64,000 bases of DNA from Agromyces aurantiacus. Lineage in GTDB: Bacteria; Actinomycetota; Actinomycetes; Actinomycetales; Microbacteriaceae. How positions within the stretch are numbered: position 1 is the stretch's first letter; every line of letters starts with the position of its first letter. The stretch spans positions 3,224,001-3,288,000 of the forward strand of contig NZ_JAFBBW010000001.1 in the NCBI RefSeq assembly GCF_016907355.1, written 5' to 3'. Position numbers and translations under genes: made by a program. The notes beneath the pieces are model-generated. The model did no database searches, was not told where the DNA came from, and saw nothing but the letters and a program-made list of their open reading frames with translations. Below, in pieces: positions 27,732 through 36,314 of this stretch.

Positions 27732-27788
27732 GGAGCCTCGACCTAAGATCGTCAAGAGCCGGTCTCAGAAGCCGGGAAGGAGGCGCGG

Positions 27789-28382
27789 ATGCCGAAGGTC
27801 ACCGAGGCGCACCGTCAGGCGCGCCGCTCCGAGATCGCGGCCGCCGCGCTGCGATGCTTCGCCGCCAAGGGCTTCCGCGGCACGTCGATGTCCGACATCA
27901 TCGCCGCGTCGGGTCTGTCCGCGGGGGCGATCTACGGGCACTACGCGAGCAAGGAGGAACTGTTCTTCGCGGCCGCGCAGCAGGTGCTCTCCGCGCGGTC
28001 CGAGGAGCTCGAGGGCCTGCGCGCCGACCACGGTCCGCTCGCGCCGGGCGAGGTGATCGTCGCCCTCATCGACGGCATGCGCGGCGACGACCTCACTCCC
28101 GACCTGTTCCTGCAGGTCTGGGCCGAAGCCGCCATCGACCCCGCGGTGCGCGCGATGGTGCGCGAGTACCTCGCCCCGATCCGCGGGATGCTGCACCGGC
28201 TGGTCGCCGAATGGGCTGCGGTGAATCCCGGGCTCGCCGGCGGCGACCCCGAGGCCTACGCCACCCGCACGGTGCCCGTGCTCATGGGTCTCGCACCGGG
28301 GTTCATGGTCCAGCGCGCGGTGCTCGCGGAGTTCGACGAGGAGGCCTACCTGGCCACGGTGCGCACGCTCGTGCCCCGCTGA
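27789..28382 (+). CDS. TetR/AcrR-family transcriptional regulator
   Basis: This 197-residue protein has the TetR helix-turn-helix: RRSEIAAAALRCFAAKGFRG then TSMSDIIAASGLSAGAIYGHYASKEELF split over two blocks (about 13-60). The all-helical C-terminal half is variable, as usual for ligand sensing and dimerisation. A strong AAGGAGG site precedes the ATG. It is divergent from the YhgE-like permease gene with a palindromic operator between them, so it most likely represses that permease and itself. Confidence 0.92.
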   Translation: MPKVTEAHRQARRSEIAAAALRCFAAKGFRGTSMSDIIAASGLSAGAIYGHYASKEELFFAAAQQVLSARSEELEGLRADHGPLAPGEVIVALIDGMRGDDLTPDLFLQVWAEAAIDPAVRAMVREYLAPIRGMLHRLVAEWAAVNPGLAGGDPEAYATRTVPVLMGLAPGFMVQRAVLAEFDEEAYLATVRTLVPR

Positions 28383-28401
28383 GCCGAGCGCGGGCCGAGG
28401 C

Positions 28402-29187
28402 TCAGATGCCCTGCCAGTCGGGCTTGTTCGCCCACGCGTGCCGATAGTAGGCGGCGTGCTCGAGGCGGGATGCCGCGGCCTCGTCGACCACGACCGTGGC
28501 GTGCGGGTGCAGCTGGATCGCCGATCCCGGCCGGCTCGCCGAGACCGGGCCCTCCACGGCGTCGGCGACGGCCTGCGCCTTCGCGTCGCCGAACGCGAGC
28601 AGCACGAGGTGCCGGGCGCGGAGGATCGTGCCGATGCCCTGCGTGATGCAGTGCATGGGCACCTCGTCGGGCGAGTCGAAGAAGCGCGCGTTGTCGGCGC
28701 GGGTCTCCTCGGTGAGCGTCTTCACGCGGGTGAGCGAGGCGAGCGAGGAACCGGGCTCGTTGAACCCGATGTGGCCCGTTCGGCCGATGCCGAGGATCTG
28801 CAGGTCGACGCCGCCCGCGGCGTCGATCGCGCGTTCGTACTCGGCCGCGGCGATGCGGATGGTCTCGGGCGCGCCGTTCGGCACGTGCACGAGCTCGGGG
28901 CGCAGGCCGAGCGGCTCCACGACCTCGCGCGTGATCACCGCGCGATAGCCCTCCGGGTGCCCTGCGGGCAGGCCCACGTACTCGTCGAGCGCGAAGCCGC
29001 GCACGCGGGAGACGTCGAGCCGGTCGACCTCGATCCGCCGCGCGAGCGCGCGGTACGTCGACAGCGGGGTGGAGCCGGTGGCGAGCCCCAGCACCGAGTC
29101 GGGCCGGTCGACGATGAGCTCCGCCACCGCGCCGGCGACCAGCTCGCCCGCGGCGGCCTCGTCGGGGACGATCACGACCTCTGCCAT
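28402..29187 (-). CDS. nagB: Glucosamine-6-phosphate deaminase
   Basis: This 261-residue protein shows NagB motifs: VLGLATGSTPLSTYRALA, VRGFALDEYVGLP, and LQILGIGRTGHIGFNEPGSS holding the catalytic Asp/His region. It turns glucosamine-6-phosphate into fructose-6-phosphate and ammonia, the last step of GlcNAc use. It is the last gene of the leftward operon, and its start overlaps the 3' end of the ROK kinase gene by 16 nt. The allosteric C-terminal tail of some homologues is short here. Confidence 0.95.
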   Translation of the reverse strand: MAEVVIVPDEAAAGELVAGAVAELIVDRPDSVLGLATGSTPLSTYRALARRIEVDRLDVSRVRGFALDEYVGLPAGHPEGYRAVITREVVEPLGLRPELVHVPNGAPETIRIAAAEYERAIDAAGGVDLQILGIGRTGHIGFNEPGSSLASLTRVKTLTEETRADNARFFDSPDEVPMHCITQGIGTILRARHLVLLAFGDAKAQAVADAVEGPVSASRPGSAIQLHPHATVVVDEAAASRLEHAAYYRHAWANKPDWQGI

Positions 29188-30110
29188 GCCGGCACCTCCA
29201 GTTCTTCGCCGATGAGGGCCGCGCCGACGGCCGCGGCCGGGAACCCGCGCGGGATGACCTGCACCCGACGCGGCAGGTCGAGCGAGGCCAGGAACGCCGA
29301 TCCCGCCGCCCAGGACTCGAGCGTCGCGCGCGTGCCCGCCAGCAGGCGGTCGCCGAGCGCGGCGAGCCCGCCGCCGATCACGATGTCGTCGACGTCGGTC
29401 GTCAGGGCGAGCAGCCGCACGGCCGAGGCGACGCCGGTGAGGAACCGCTCGCGCACGCGCACGGCGTCGGCATCGCCCGCGTCCGCCCGGTCGAACAGGT
29501 CGACCGCGGGATAGCGGTGGGAGCCGGGCCAGAGCGTCGCGAGCGCCGACCCGGACGCGGTGGTCTCGAGGCAGCCCCGCTGCCCGCACGGGCACCGCTC
29601 CCCCGCGGGATCGACCGGGATGTGCCCGATCTCGCCGGCGACGCCGCGCCGGCCGCGCAGCAGGTGCCCGTCGAGCACGATGCCGGCCGCGAGGCCCGTG
29701 CCGAGGTTCAGGTAGGCCATCGAATGGGCGCGGATGCCGTCGGCGACGCCGAGCAGGTGGTGCGCGCCGAGCGCGGCCGCGTTCACGTCGTTCTCGACGC
29801 GCACGTCGACGCCCAGTCGACCCGTCAGGCGCGGCCCGAGGTCGAGCCCCTCGAGGCCGAGGTTCACGGCGTGCGTGACCCGCCCGGTGGCCGAATCGAC
29901 CGAGCCGGGGATCCCGATGCCGATCGAGCGGAACTCGCGTGCCTCGATGCCGGCGACCTGCGCCATCCGCTCGACCGTGCGCACCGCGGTCTCGACGACC
30001 GCCTCGGCACCGAACCCGGTGGGCATGCGGACCTGGTCGCTGAGCTCGCCGCCGTCGCCGATGGCCACGGCCGCGGTCTTCGTGCCGCCGATGTCGATGC
30101 CGAGCCTCAC
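29172..30110 (-). CDS. ROK-family sugar kinase (likely N-acetylglucosamine kinase)
   Basis: This 312-residue protein begins RLGIDIGGTKTAAVAI, the phosphate-binding loop of ROK kinases. It has VENDVNAAALGAHHL with the catalytic aspartate and the zinc-binding segment GEIGHIPVDPAGERCPCGQR with GCLE. There is no N-terminal DNA-binding domain, so it is a kinase, not a repressor. Between a NagZ-like hydrolase and nagB, GlcNAc is the most likely substrate. The GTG start overlaps the hydrolase stop by 4 nt. Confidence 0.88.
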   Translation of the reverse strand: MRLGIDIGGTKTAAVAIGDGGELSDQVRMPTGFGAEAVVETAVRTVERMAQVAGIEAREFRSIGIGIPGSVDSATGRVTHAVNLGLEGLDLGPRLTGRLGVDVRVENDVNAAALGAHHLLGVADGIRAHSMAYLNLGTGLAAGIVLDGHLLRGRRGVAGEIGHIPVDPAGERCPCGQRGCLETTASGSALATLWPGSHRYPAVDLFDRADAGDADAVRVRERFLTGVASAVRLLALTTDVDDIVIGGGLAALGDRLLAGTRATLESWAAGSAFLASLDLPRRVQVIPRGFPAAAVGAALIGEELEVPAWQRS

Positions 30111-31639
30111 GGCGCCTCCGCCGGAGCCGGTGCGGAGACCGCGCGCCCGAGCAGCTCGACGAGCGCCTCGGCGACCGCGCGCGATGCGCCGAAGGTCGCG
30201 ACGTCGGCGAGCGCACGGTCGTCGCTCGGCCAGCCCATGTCGACGGTGACGACATCCTCGCGCGCAGCGCGCAGTCGCGCGACCGCCTCGACGGCGAACG
30301 GATGGCGGTGCAGGTCCTTGCCGACGACGAGCACCGGGCCGGGCAGGCCGGCCGGGTCGCCGACGGGGGTCGCCGCATCGAGCGCGAGCAGCGCGGCATC
30401 CGTGAGCCACGCCGGCGCGGGACGCGACGGGTCGGGCTCGGCGAGGATCGCGAACGGTCCCCACGGCACGGCCCCGACCGCGATGTTCGCGGCCGTGTCG
30501 ATGCGCACGAGCGTGCCCACGCGGCCGGCGCCCGCGAGCCGCGCGACGGCGCGACCATCGACGTGGAACGACGCCGCGATGCGCTCCGCGAGATCCGCCG
30601 GCAGGAACGCGGCGGCTGGCGAGGGGCGGCCGCCGGCGGCCGCCAGCGAGCGCACGCGCGCCGCGGCATCCGCCACCCGCTCGGCCGGGAGCCGGCCCGA
30701 GTCGACCGCCTCGGCGACGGCCGCGACGATCTCCTCCATCTGGGGCCCGGTGTTGCCCGTGCCGATGCACAGCAGGTCGCAGCCGGCGGCGAGTGCGCGC
30801 ACGGCCGCCTCGGGGATGCCGTGCACGCCGCTCGCCCCGGCCATGTCGAGGGCGTCCGAGACGATGACGCCCTCGTACCCCAGCTCCCCGCGGAGCAGGC
30901 GTTGCAGGATGCGGGGAGACAGGGTGGCGGGCTGCTCCGCGTCGAGCTGCGGCAGCAGGATGTGCGAGGTCATGATCGAGCGCGTGCCGGCCGCGATGGC
31001 GGCGCGGAACGGCGCGAGCTCGCGCTCGCGGAGCCGCTCGAGCGGGAGGTCGACGACCGGCAGCGCGAGGTGGGAATCGGTCGCGGTGTCGCCGTGCCCC
31101 GGGAAGTGCTTGGCGGCCGCGTCGACGCCGGCCGACTGCACGCCCTCGACCCACGCGGCCGTGTGCCGTGACACGAGCGCGGCGTCGGCGCCGAAGCTGC
31201 GCACGCCGATCACCGGGTTGAGCGGGTTCGAGTTGATGTCGGCGTCGGGCGCGAACGTCATGGTGCACCCCACCGCGGCGATCGCGTCGCCGACCGCTCG
31301 GCCCACGGCGCGCGTGAGCTCGACGTCGTCGATGCGCCCCAGTACGGCGTTGCCCGGGTAGGGCGCGCCCCGGCGGGCGAAGAGGCGCGTGACGTCGCCG
31401 CCCTCCTCGTCGATCGCGACGACCGCGTGGGGGTTCGCGCCACGCAGCTCGGCCGTCAGGCCGGCCAGCTGCGCAGGCGAATCGACGTTCGAGCCGAACA
31501 GGCACACCCCGCCGAGGCCCTCGCGCAGCAGCGCGAGCAGCCAGCCGGGCGCGGCCGGGCCCTCGAAGCCGGGCAGCAGCGTCGTGAGGATGTCGCGGCG
31601 CAGGCCCTCGCCCGCACCGCCTCGGATCGCGGCGCTCAT
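30107..31639 (-). CDS. Glycoside hydrolase family 3 beta-N-acetylglucosaminidase (NagZ-like)
   Basis: This 510-residue protein has the GH3 barrel. VCLFGSNVDSPAQL and AIDEEGGDVTRL are followed by the NagZ-specific KHFPGHGDTATDSHLALP motif, whose Asp-His dyad acts as acid/base. The nucleophile region is GVIVSDALDMAG. A C-terminal domain of about 170 residues follows, unlike the short E. coli NagZ. No signal peptide is visible, so it should act on imported GlcNAc oligomers or anhydromuropeptides in the cytoplasm. It overlaps the upstream permease stop (ATGA) and is coupled to the ROK kinase. Confidence 0.9.
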   Translation of the reverse strand: MSAAIRGGAGEGLRRDILTTLLPGFEGPAAPGWLLALLREGLGGVCLFGSNVDSPAQLAGLTAELRGANPHAVVAIDEEGGDVTRLFARRGAPYPGNAVLGRIDDVELTRAVGRAVGDAIAAVGCTMTFAPDADINSNPLNPVIGVRSFGADAALVSRHTAAWVEGVQSAGVDAAAKHFPGHGDTATDSHLALPVVDLPLERLRERELAPFRAAIAAGTRSIMTSHILLPQLDAEQPATLSPRILQRLLRGELGYEGVIVSDALDMAGASGVHGIPEAAVRALAAGCDLLCIGTGNTGPQMEEIVAAVAEAVDSGRLPAERVADAAARVRSLAAAGGRPSPAAAFLPADLAERIAASFHVDGRAVARLAGAGRVGTLVRIDTAANIAVGAVPWGPFAILAEPDPSRPAPAWLTDAALLALDAATPVGDPAGLPGPVLVVGKDLHRHPFAVEAVARLRAAREDVVTVDMGWPSDDRALADVATFGASRAVAEALVELLGRAVSAPAPAEAP

Positions 31640-32550
31640 CCCTTGACGGCTCCGCTCACGAGGCCGCTCGTCATGCGGCCCTGCACGAACAGGAAGAACA
31701 CGATCACGGGAACGGCCATCAGTGTCGAGCCTGCCATGATCGCGGCCCAGTTCGTCGTGCCGTTCGCCACGAGGAACGTGCGCAGCCACACCGGCAGCGT
31801 CATCATGTCGGGCCGCGCGTTCAGCACGAGCGCCATCACGAACTCGTTCCAGGCCTGGATGAAGCCGAACACGCCGGTCGCGACGAGGCCCGGGGCGAGC
31901 AGCGGGAACGTCACGCGCCAGAACGCGCCCGCCCGGGAGCATCCGTCGATCATGGCGGCCTCCTCGAGGTCGGCCGGCACCCCGTTCACGAAGCCGCGGA
32001 GCGTCCAGATCGTGAAGGGCAGGACGGTCGCGACGTACACGATCGTCAGGCCGATGAGCGTGTTCAGCAGGTGCCATCCGTCGATCACCCGGAAGATCGA
32101 GACCATCATCGCCTCGCCCGGGATCATCTGGATCACGAGGATCGCGATGATGAAGGTGCGCCGGCTGCGGAAGCGGAACCGCGTGACGGCGAGCGCCGCG
32201 AGGAACGCGAAGACCAGGGCGACCGCGACCGTCGTGATCGTCACGATGAGCGAGTTCGCCGCGGCCGGGAGGAACGGCGTGCGGCCCGGATCGAAGAGCA
32301 CGGTCTCGTAGTTGCGCAGCGTGAAGTTGTCAGGCCAGAAGTGGATCTCGGAGCCGCGGATCTCGTTGTTCGGCTGGAACGACGTGTTCACCATCCAGTA
32401 GACGGGGAACGCGAAGAGGGCGAACAGCACGACCGAGAGCGCGCTCCAGCCGACCGTGGCCAGGCGCGTCCGGCGACGGCCGGTGCGCGGGGCGCGCGCA
32501 CGTGCGGCGGGCCCGGCGACCTGGACGCCGGGGGTGATCGTGGCGGTCAC
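31636..32550 (-). CDS. Carbohydrate ABC transporter permease (MalG-like)
   Basis: This 304-residue protein has six membrane helices. The EAA loop is LEEAAMIDGCSRAGAFWRVT, which docks the ATPase. The opening FAFPVYWMVNTSFQPNNEI and the end AVPVIVFFLFVQGRMTSGL are typical of CUT1 sugar transporters. It pairs with the MalF-like permease upstream (GTGA overlap). As in many actinobacteria no ATPase gene is in the operon; a shared MsiK-type ATPase elsewhere is expected. Confidence 0.92.
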   Translation of the reverse strand: MTATITPGVQVAGPAARARAPRTGRRRTRLATVGWSALSVVLFALFAFPVYWMVNTSFQPNNEIRGSEIHFWPDNFTLRNYETVLFDPGRTPFLPAAANSLIVTITTVAVALVFAFLAALAVTRFRFRSRRTFIIAILVIQMIPGEAMMVSIFRVIDGWHLLNTLIGLTIVYVATVLPFTIWTLRGFVNGVPADLEEAAMIDGCSRAGAFWRVTFPLLAPGLVATGVFGFIQAWNEFVMALVLNARPDMMTLPVWLRTFLVANGTTNWAAIMAGSTLMAVPVIVFFLFVQGRMTSGLVSGAVKG

Positions 32551-33548
32551 AGCTCCTCCTCCTTGACGACGCGACGGATGTAGAACAGCGAGACGGACAT
32601 CAGGATCAGCGCCGTGATCACGGCGATCGCGCCGCCGGTGCCGAAGTCGCCGCCCGCGATCGAGACCTGGTAGATGTACACGCCGAGCGTGTTCGTCTTC
32701 TCCCGGATGCCGCCGATGTCCTGGAGCGCGAAGATCTGCGTGAAGACCTTGAGGTCCCAGATGATCTGCAGGATCGTCGTGATGAGGAAGATCGGCTTGA
32801 GGTAGGGGAACACGATGAGGCGGAACCGCGAGAACCCGCCCGCCCCGTCGAGCTGCGATGCCTCGAGCACCTCGTCGGGCACCTGGGTGAGGCCCGCGTA
32901 GAGCGCGAACGCGACGAACGGCACCGCCCCCCAGACGATGATCACGCCGGCGACGAGGAAGAAGCTGAGCGGCTCGATGAGCCAGGAGTGCTGCGTGAAC
33001 TGCTCGAGCCCGAACGTGTTCACCAGCACGTGGTTCACGACGCCGTAGTCGGTGTCGAACATCCAGCCCCACACGATGGTCGCCGAGAGGGGCGGCATCG
33101 CCCAGGCGAGCAGGAGGCCGAGCGAGAGCAGCAGGCGGAAGCCCTTGGGCAGGCGCTGCAGCAGCAGCGCGACGGCGGTGCCGAGCGCCATCGTGACGAT
33201 GACGCAGCCCGCGGCGAAGACGAGGCTCCGCGCGAGCACCTCGTAGAAGGTCGCGTCGGTGAGCACGGCGACGTAGTTCTCGAACCACACGAAGGCGGGC
33301 GGGGCGCCGAAGACCTGTGCGCGGCCGAACTCCTGCATCGAGGTCACGAGCAGCTGGATGAGGGGCCAGCCGACGATCGCGGCGAGCACGATCGAGGCGG
33401 GCACGAGCAGGGCGTAGGGGGTGAAGCCGCCAGTGGGGGCTCGGCGGCTGCGGCGGCCGGAGCGCGGCGAGCCGGGCTCCGGGGCGGTGAGGCGCTCGCC
33501 CTCGACCGCGCTCACGGCCGGAGTGAGGCCGGCGTCGGTGGTGGTCAT
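32547..33548 (-). CDS. Carbohydrate ABC transporter permease (MalF-like)
   Basis: This 333-residue protein has six membrane helices after a 45-residue basic N-terminus. The first helix is YALLVPASIVLAAIVGWPLI, and the EAA loop is VLEASQLDGAGGFSRFRLIV. It is the MalF-type half of the CUT1 importer. AGGAG lies 7 nt before the ATG. An 80-nt gap with a 12-bp stem separates it from the binding-protein gene, which may make the binding protein more abundant than the permeases. Confidence 0.92.
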   Translation of the reverse strand: MTTTDAGLTPAVSAVEGERLTAPEPGSPRSGRRSRRAPTGGFTPYALLVPASIVLAAIVGWPLIQLLVTSMQEFGRAQVFGAPPAFVWFENYVAVLTDATFYEVLARSLVFAAGCVIVTMALGTAVALLLQRLPKGFRLLLSLGLLLAWAMPPLSATIVWGWMFDTDYGVVNHVLVNTFGLEQFTQHSWLIEPLSFFLVAGVIIVWGAVPFVAFALYAGLTQVPDEVLEASQLDGAGGFSRFRLIVFPYLKPIFLITTILQIIWDLKVFTQIFALQDIGGIREKTNTLGVYIYQVSIAGGDFGTGGAIAVITALILMSVSLFYIRRVVKEEEL

Positions 33549-33576
33549 GTGCGTTCTCCTGCGTCGGACATGCGGA

Positions 33577-33615
33577 GGGTGCGGCCGCACCGCCATTCTG
33601 CGCGCGGCCGCACCC
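33577..33615 (-). terminator. Intra-operon hairpin after the binding-protein gene
   Basis: A perfect 12-bp stem GGGTGCGGCCGC/GCGGCCGCACCC with a 15-nt loop lies between the binding-protein stop and the first permease. A partial terminator or mRNA-stabilising stem is typical at this place in sugar ABC operons. Confidence 0.6.
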
Positions 33616-33627
33616 CATCGGAACCGA

Positions 33628-34893
33628 TCAGCCGTTGAGGATGTCCTCGATCTGCTGGTCGGCCTCTTCGGCGAGCGCCTTCACGTCGCCGCCCTGCGCG
33701 ATGTTGACGAAGAGGTCCTGCAGGATGCCCGCGGCCTCGACGTCGGCCCACTTCGGCGAGGCCGGGGTGAGCTTGGCGTTGCCGGCGGCCGCCGCGATCG
33801 CCTGCGCGACCTCGTCGGTGCCGAGCGTGTCGGCGAGCGAGAGCTTGGCGGGAACGAGGCCGTTCTCGCCGTAGATCGTCTGGAACTCGTCGGAGAGGAT
33901 GATCTTCAGCGCGTCGATCGCGAGCTCGGGGTGCTGCGACTTGGCCGAGATGCCGATGTTCGAGCCGCCCGCGAAGACCTGTGCGGCCCCGCCGTCCTTG
34001 CCCGGCAGGGCGTAGACGCCGAGGTTCTCCTCCTGCTCGGGGCAGCCGGGGGTCTCGGCGTCGGCCGGCGCGAGGATCGACCACTTGACCCAGCTCGGGG
34101 CCGACAGCTGCAGCGTGGTGCCGTCGCAGAAGCCGACCTGCGGGTTCGTCTCCTGGCCGTCCTTCGGCGCCCGCGACGCCTCGGTCATGACCTTCTGCAC
34201 CTGCTCGAGGCCCGCGACCGACTCGTCGCTGGAGAGCTGCGCATCCCACGTGTCTCCGTCGGGCACGGCGACCTCGCCGCCGTTCTCCCAGATGTACGGG
34301 AGGGCGTTGTACCAGTCCTGGCCGGGCCACCAGATGCCCGACTTGCCGGGGTTCGCCTCGGCGAGGGCGATGCCCTGGTCGACGTACTGGTCGAGCGTGG
34401 TCGGCGCCTCGAGGCCCGCCGCGGCGAGCGCGTCCTTCTTGTAGAACACCAGGCGCGCGCCCGAGTACAGCGGAGCGGCGTAGAACTTGCCGTCGTACGA
34501 GCCCGCCTCGACGAAGCCGGGCAGCAGGTCGTCACCGCCGAGCTCGTCGTACTGGTCGCTCAGGTCGAGGAAGGCGCCGGCCGAGGTGAAGGCCGCGGCC
34601 TGGGTGTTGCCGACCTCGACGACGTCGGGGCTGTCCGAGCCCGAGAGGCTCGTGGTGAGGCGGTCCACCAGGCCGTCCCACGACTGCTCCTCGATGACCA
34701 GCGTGGAGCCGGGGTGCTCCTCCTCGAACGTGCTCTTCAGGTACTCGCGCGCCTCGTCGGGCGTGTCGGTGCCGACGAGCCAGACGCGGATCTCGGCGCC
34801 CTCCTCGGAGGCGGCGTCGCCTCCGGAGGTGGCGCACCCGGCGAGGGTCAGCGCAGCTGCGGCGCCGAGCGCCACGATGCCGAGTTTCCTCAT
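33628..34893 (-). CDS. Extracellular sugar-binding lipoprotein of the ABC importer
   Basis: This 421-residue protein has a lipoprotein signal (MRKLGIVALGAAAALTLAGC, Cys20). The family-1 solute-binding fold follows: EIRVWLVGTDTPDEAREYLK, SDSPDVVEVGNTQAAAFTSA and FVEAGSYDGKFYAAPLYSGA. NgcE-like chitobiose/GlcNAc binding is suggested by the operon, not by the sequence alone. A 70-bp gap separates it from the upstream ROK repressor gene, so the two may be co-transcribed. Confidence 0.9.
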   Translation of the reverse strand: MRKLGIVALGAAAALTLAGCATSGGDAASEEGAEIRVWLVGTDTPDEAREYLKSTFEEEHPGSTLVIEEQSWDGLVDRLTTSLSGSDSPDVVEVGNTQAAAFTSAGAFLDLSDQYDELGGDDLLPGFVEAGSYDGKFYAAPLYSGARLVFYKKDALAAAGLEAPTTLDQYVDQGIALAEANPGKSGIWWPGQDWYNALPYIWENGGEVAVPDGDTWDAQLSSDESVAGLEQVQKVMTEASRAPKDGQETNPQVGFCDGTTLQLSAPSWVKWSILAPADAETPGCPEQEENLGVYALPGKDGGAAQVFAGGSNIGISAKSQHPELAIDALKIILSDEFQTIYGENGLVPAKLSLADTLGTDEVAQAIAAAAGNAKLTPASPKWADVEAAGILQDLFVNIAQGGDVKALAEEADQQIEDILNG

Positions 34894-34963
34894 TGCGTGG
34901 ATTCCTTTCGTAGGGCGAGGGGTGGGAGCGGGGCCGCCGCCACCCTTGGTGCGGGGTGGGGCT

Positions 34964-36154
34964 CTACGAGACCCCGAGTTGTCCGGACAGGACCATGACG
35001 GCCGCGCCGCGCAGGACGATGTCCTGCCCGTACGCGGTCATCCGGAGCCTCAGATCACGGTGGTGTTCCGCCATGGTCCGATTCCGGAGCGTCTCGACGG
35101 TCGCCTCGAGCAGCGGTCCGTCAAGCAGTTCCGCCGGTCCGCTGAGCACGACCTCCGAGAGGTTCAGCGCACCGACGACGGGGGCGAGCACGATGCCGAG
35201 GCGCCGGCCCGCTTCCCGCAGGGTCTCTTCGCGGGCGGATGCCGCGGCATCCGCCTCGCCGAGCCGTTCGAGCTCGGCGGTCAGGCGCGGCACGGCCAGC
35301 CACGCCTCGAGGCAGCCGTCCTTGCCGCACGCGCAGCGCGGGCCGCCGTCGGTGCCGACCACGACGTGGCCGATCTCACCCGCGGCCGAGCCGGCGCCGA
35401 GCACCGGGCGGCCGCCGACGATGAGGCCGGCGCCGACGCCGTGGCCGACCTTCACGAGGATCAGGTCGCCGGGCGCGCTCGCGTGCTCGGCGAGCACGGC
35501 GACGTTCGCGTCGTTCGCGACGTGCACGGGCAGGTGGAACGCGGCCGCGAGCCGCTCCTGGAGCGGCAGGTCGGTCCAGCCGAGGTTCGGTGCCGAGCGC
35601 ACCACGCCGTTGGGCTCGACCACACCGGGCGAGCCGACGCCGATGCCCAGCACGCGCGCGTTCGTGAGCGCGAGCAGCCCGTCGAGCAGCTCGTGCACGA
35701 GCGTGACGGCACGCTCGCCCGTGGCGCCGTCGAGCGCGACCTCGGCCTGCGCGACGATGGTGCCGTCGAGGTCGAGGATGGCGCCGCGGAACCGGGTGTG
35801 CTCGGAGAGGTCGAGCGCGACGATGTGGAAGCCCGTGCGGTCGACGTCGATCAGCGTGGCGGGCTTGCCGGGTCGCGCGTCCTCGCGCTGTCCGAGCTCG
35901 ACGACGAGGCCCTCGCCGATGAGCTCGGCGACGAGGTCGGAGATCGTGACGCGCGTGAGGCCGGTCTCGCGCGCGACATCCGCCCGGCTCTGCGCGCCGT
36001 TCGTGTAGAGCGTCTGCAGCACGAGCGAGCGGTTGTGGCTGCGCGCGTGCTCGGGCAGCACCTTGCCCGAGGCACGGAGGACGCGATCGGCGAAGAGCGG
36101 CACGCTCGCGCTCGAGGCGGGGGCGGCGGGTCGCGAGGCATCCGTTGCGGTCAC
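34964..36154 (-). CDS. ROK-family transcriptional repressor (NagC-like)
   Basis: This 396-residue protein has an N-terminal winged helix-turn-helix (NRSLVLQTLYTNGAQSRADV then ARETGLTRVTISDLVAELIG, about 41-80). A ROK sensor domain with GEIGHVVVGTDGGPRCACGK and DGCLEAW follows. It should bind GlcNAc or a related sugar and control the genes downstream. The start is GTG. The region directly upstream is AT-rich and holds a 19-bp palindrome at 36159-36177 that begins 5 nt before the start, so it is probably autoregulated. Confidence 0.92.
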   Translation of the reverse strand: MTATDASRPAAPASSASVPLFADRVLRASGKVLPEHARSHNRSLVLQTLYTNGAQSRADVARETGLTRVTISDLVAELIGEGLVVELGQREDARPGKPATLIDVDRTGFHIVALDLSEHTRFRGAILDLDGTIVAQAEVALDGATGERAVTLVHELLDGLLALTNARVLGIGVGSPGVVEPNGVVRSAPNLGWTDLPLQERLAAAFHLPVHVANDANVAVLAEHASAPGDLILVKVGHGVGAGLIVGGRPVLGAGSAAGEIGHVVVGTDGGPRCACGKDGCLEAWLAVPRLTAELERLGEADAAASAREETLREAGRRLGIVLAPVVGALNLSEVVLSGPAELLDGPLLEATVETLRNRTMAEHHRDLRLRMTAYGQDIVLRGAAVMVLSGQLGVS

Positions 36155-36158
36155 GTTT

Positions 36159-36177
36159 GTTAGTAAACCTTACGAAC
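36159..36177. promoter_or_regulatory. Candidate ROK repressor operator
   Basis: GTTAGTAA-ACC-TTACGAAC is a palindrome with one mismatch (arms 8 nt, spacer 3) in an AT-rich patch immediately before the ROK repressor gene, first gene of the GlcNAc operon. Its position over the start region fits repression. Confidence 0.55.
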
Positions 36178-36314
36178 AAACTCTTCGCAAGCGTTCGTTA
36201 CCGCTCCGTGACCCTCGAGTGTGCGGGGGCTCTCGACTCGAACGGTCGCAGATGGTCGCTTCCACCCGCCATCCGCGACGTCTCGAACCGGCCGGGCGCG
36301 ACTCCCGGGACCAG

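Noticed and set aside
35237..35251. GGATGCCGCGGCATCC-like palindrome as an operator
   Set aside because: It lies in the middle of the ROK repressor coding region and is two overlapping copies of the over-used genome word, not a local control site.
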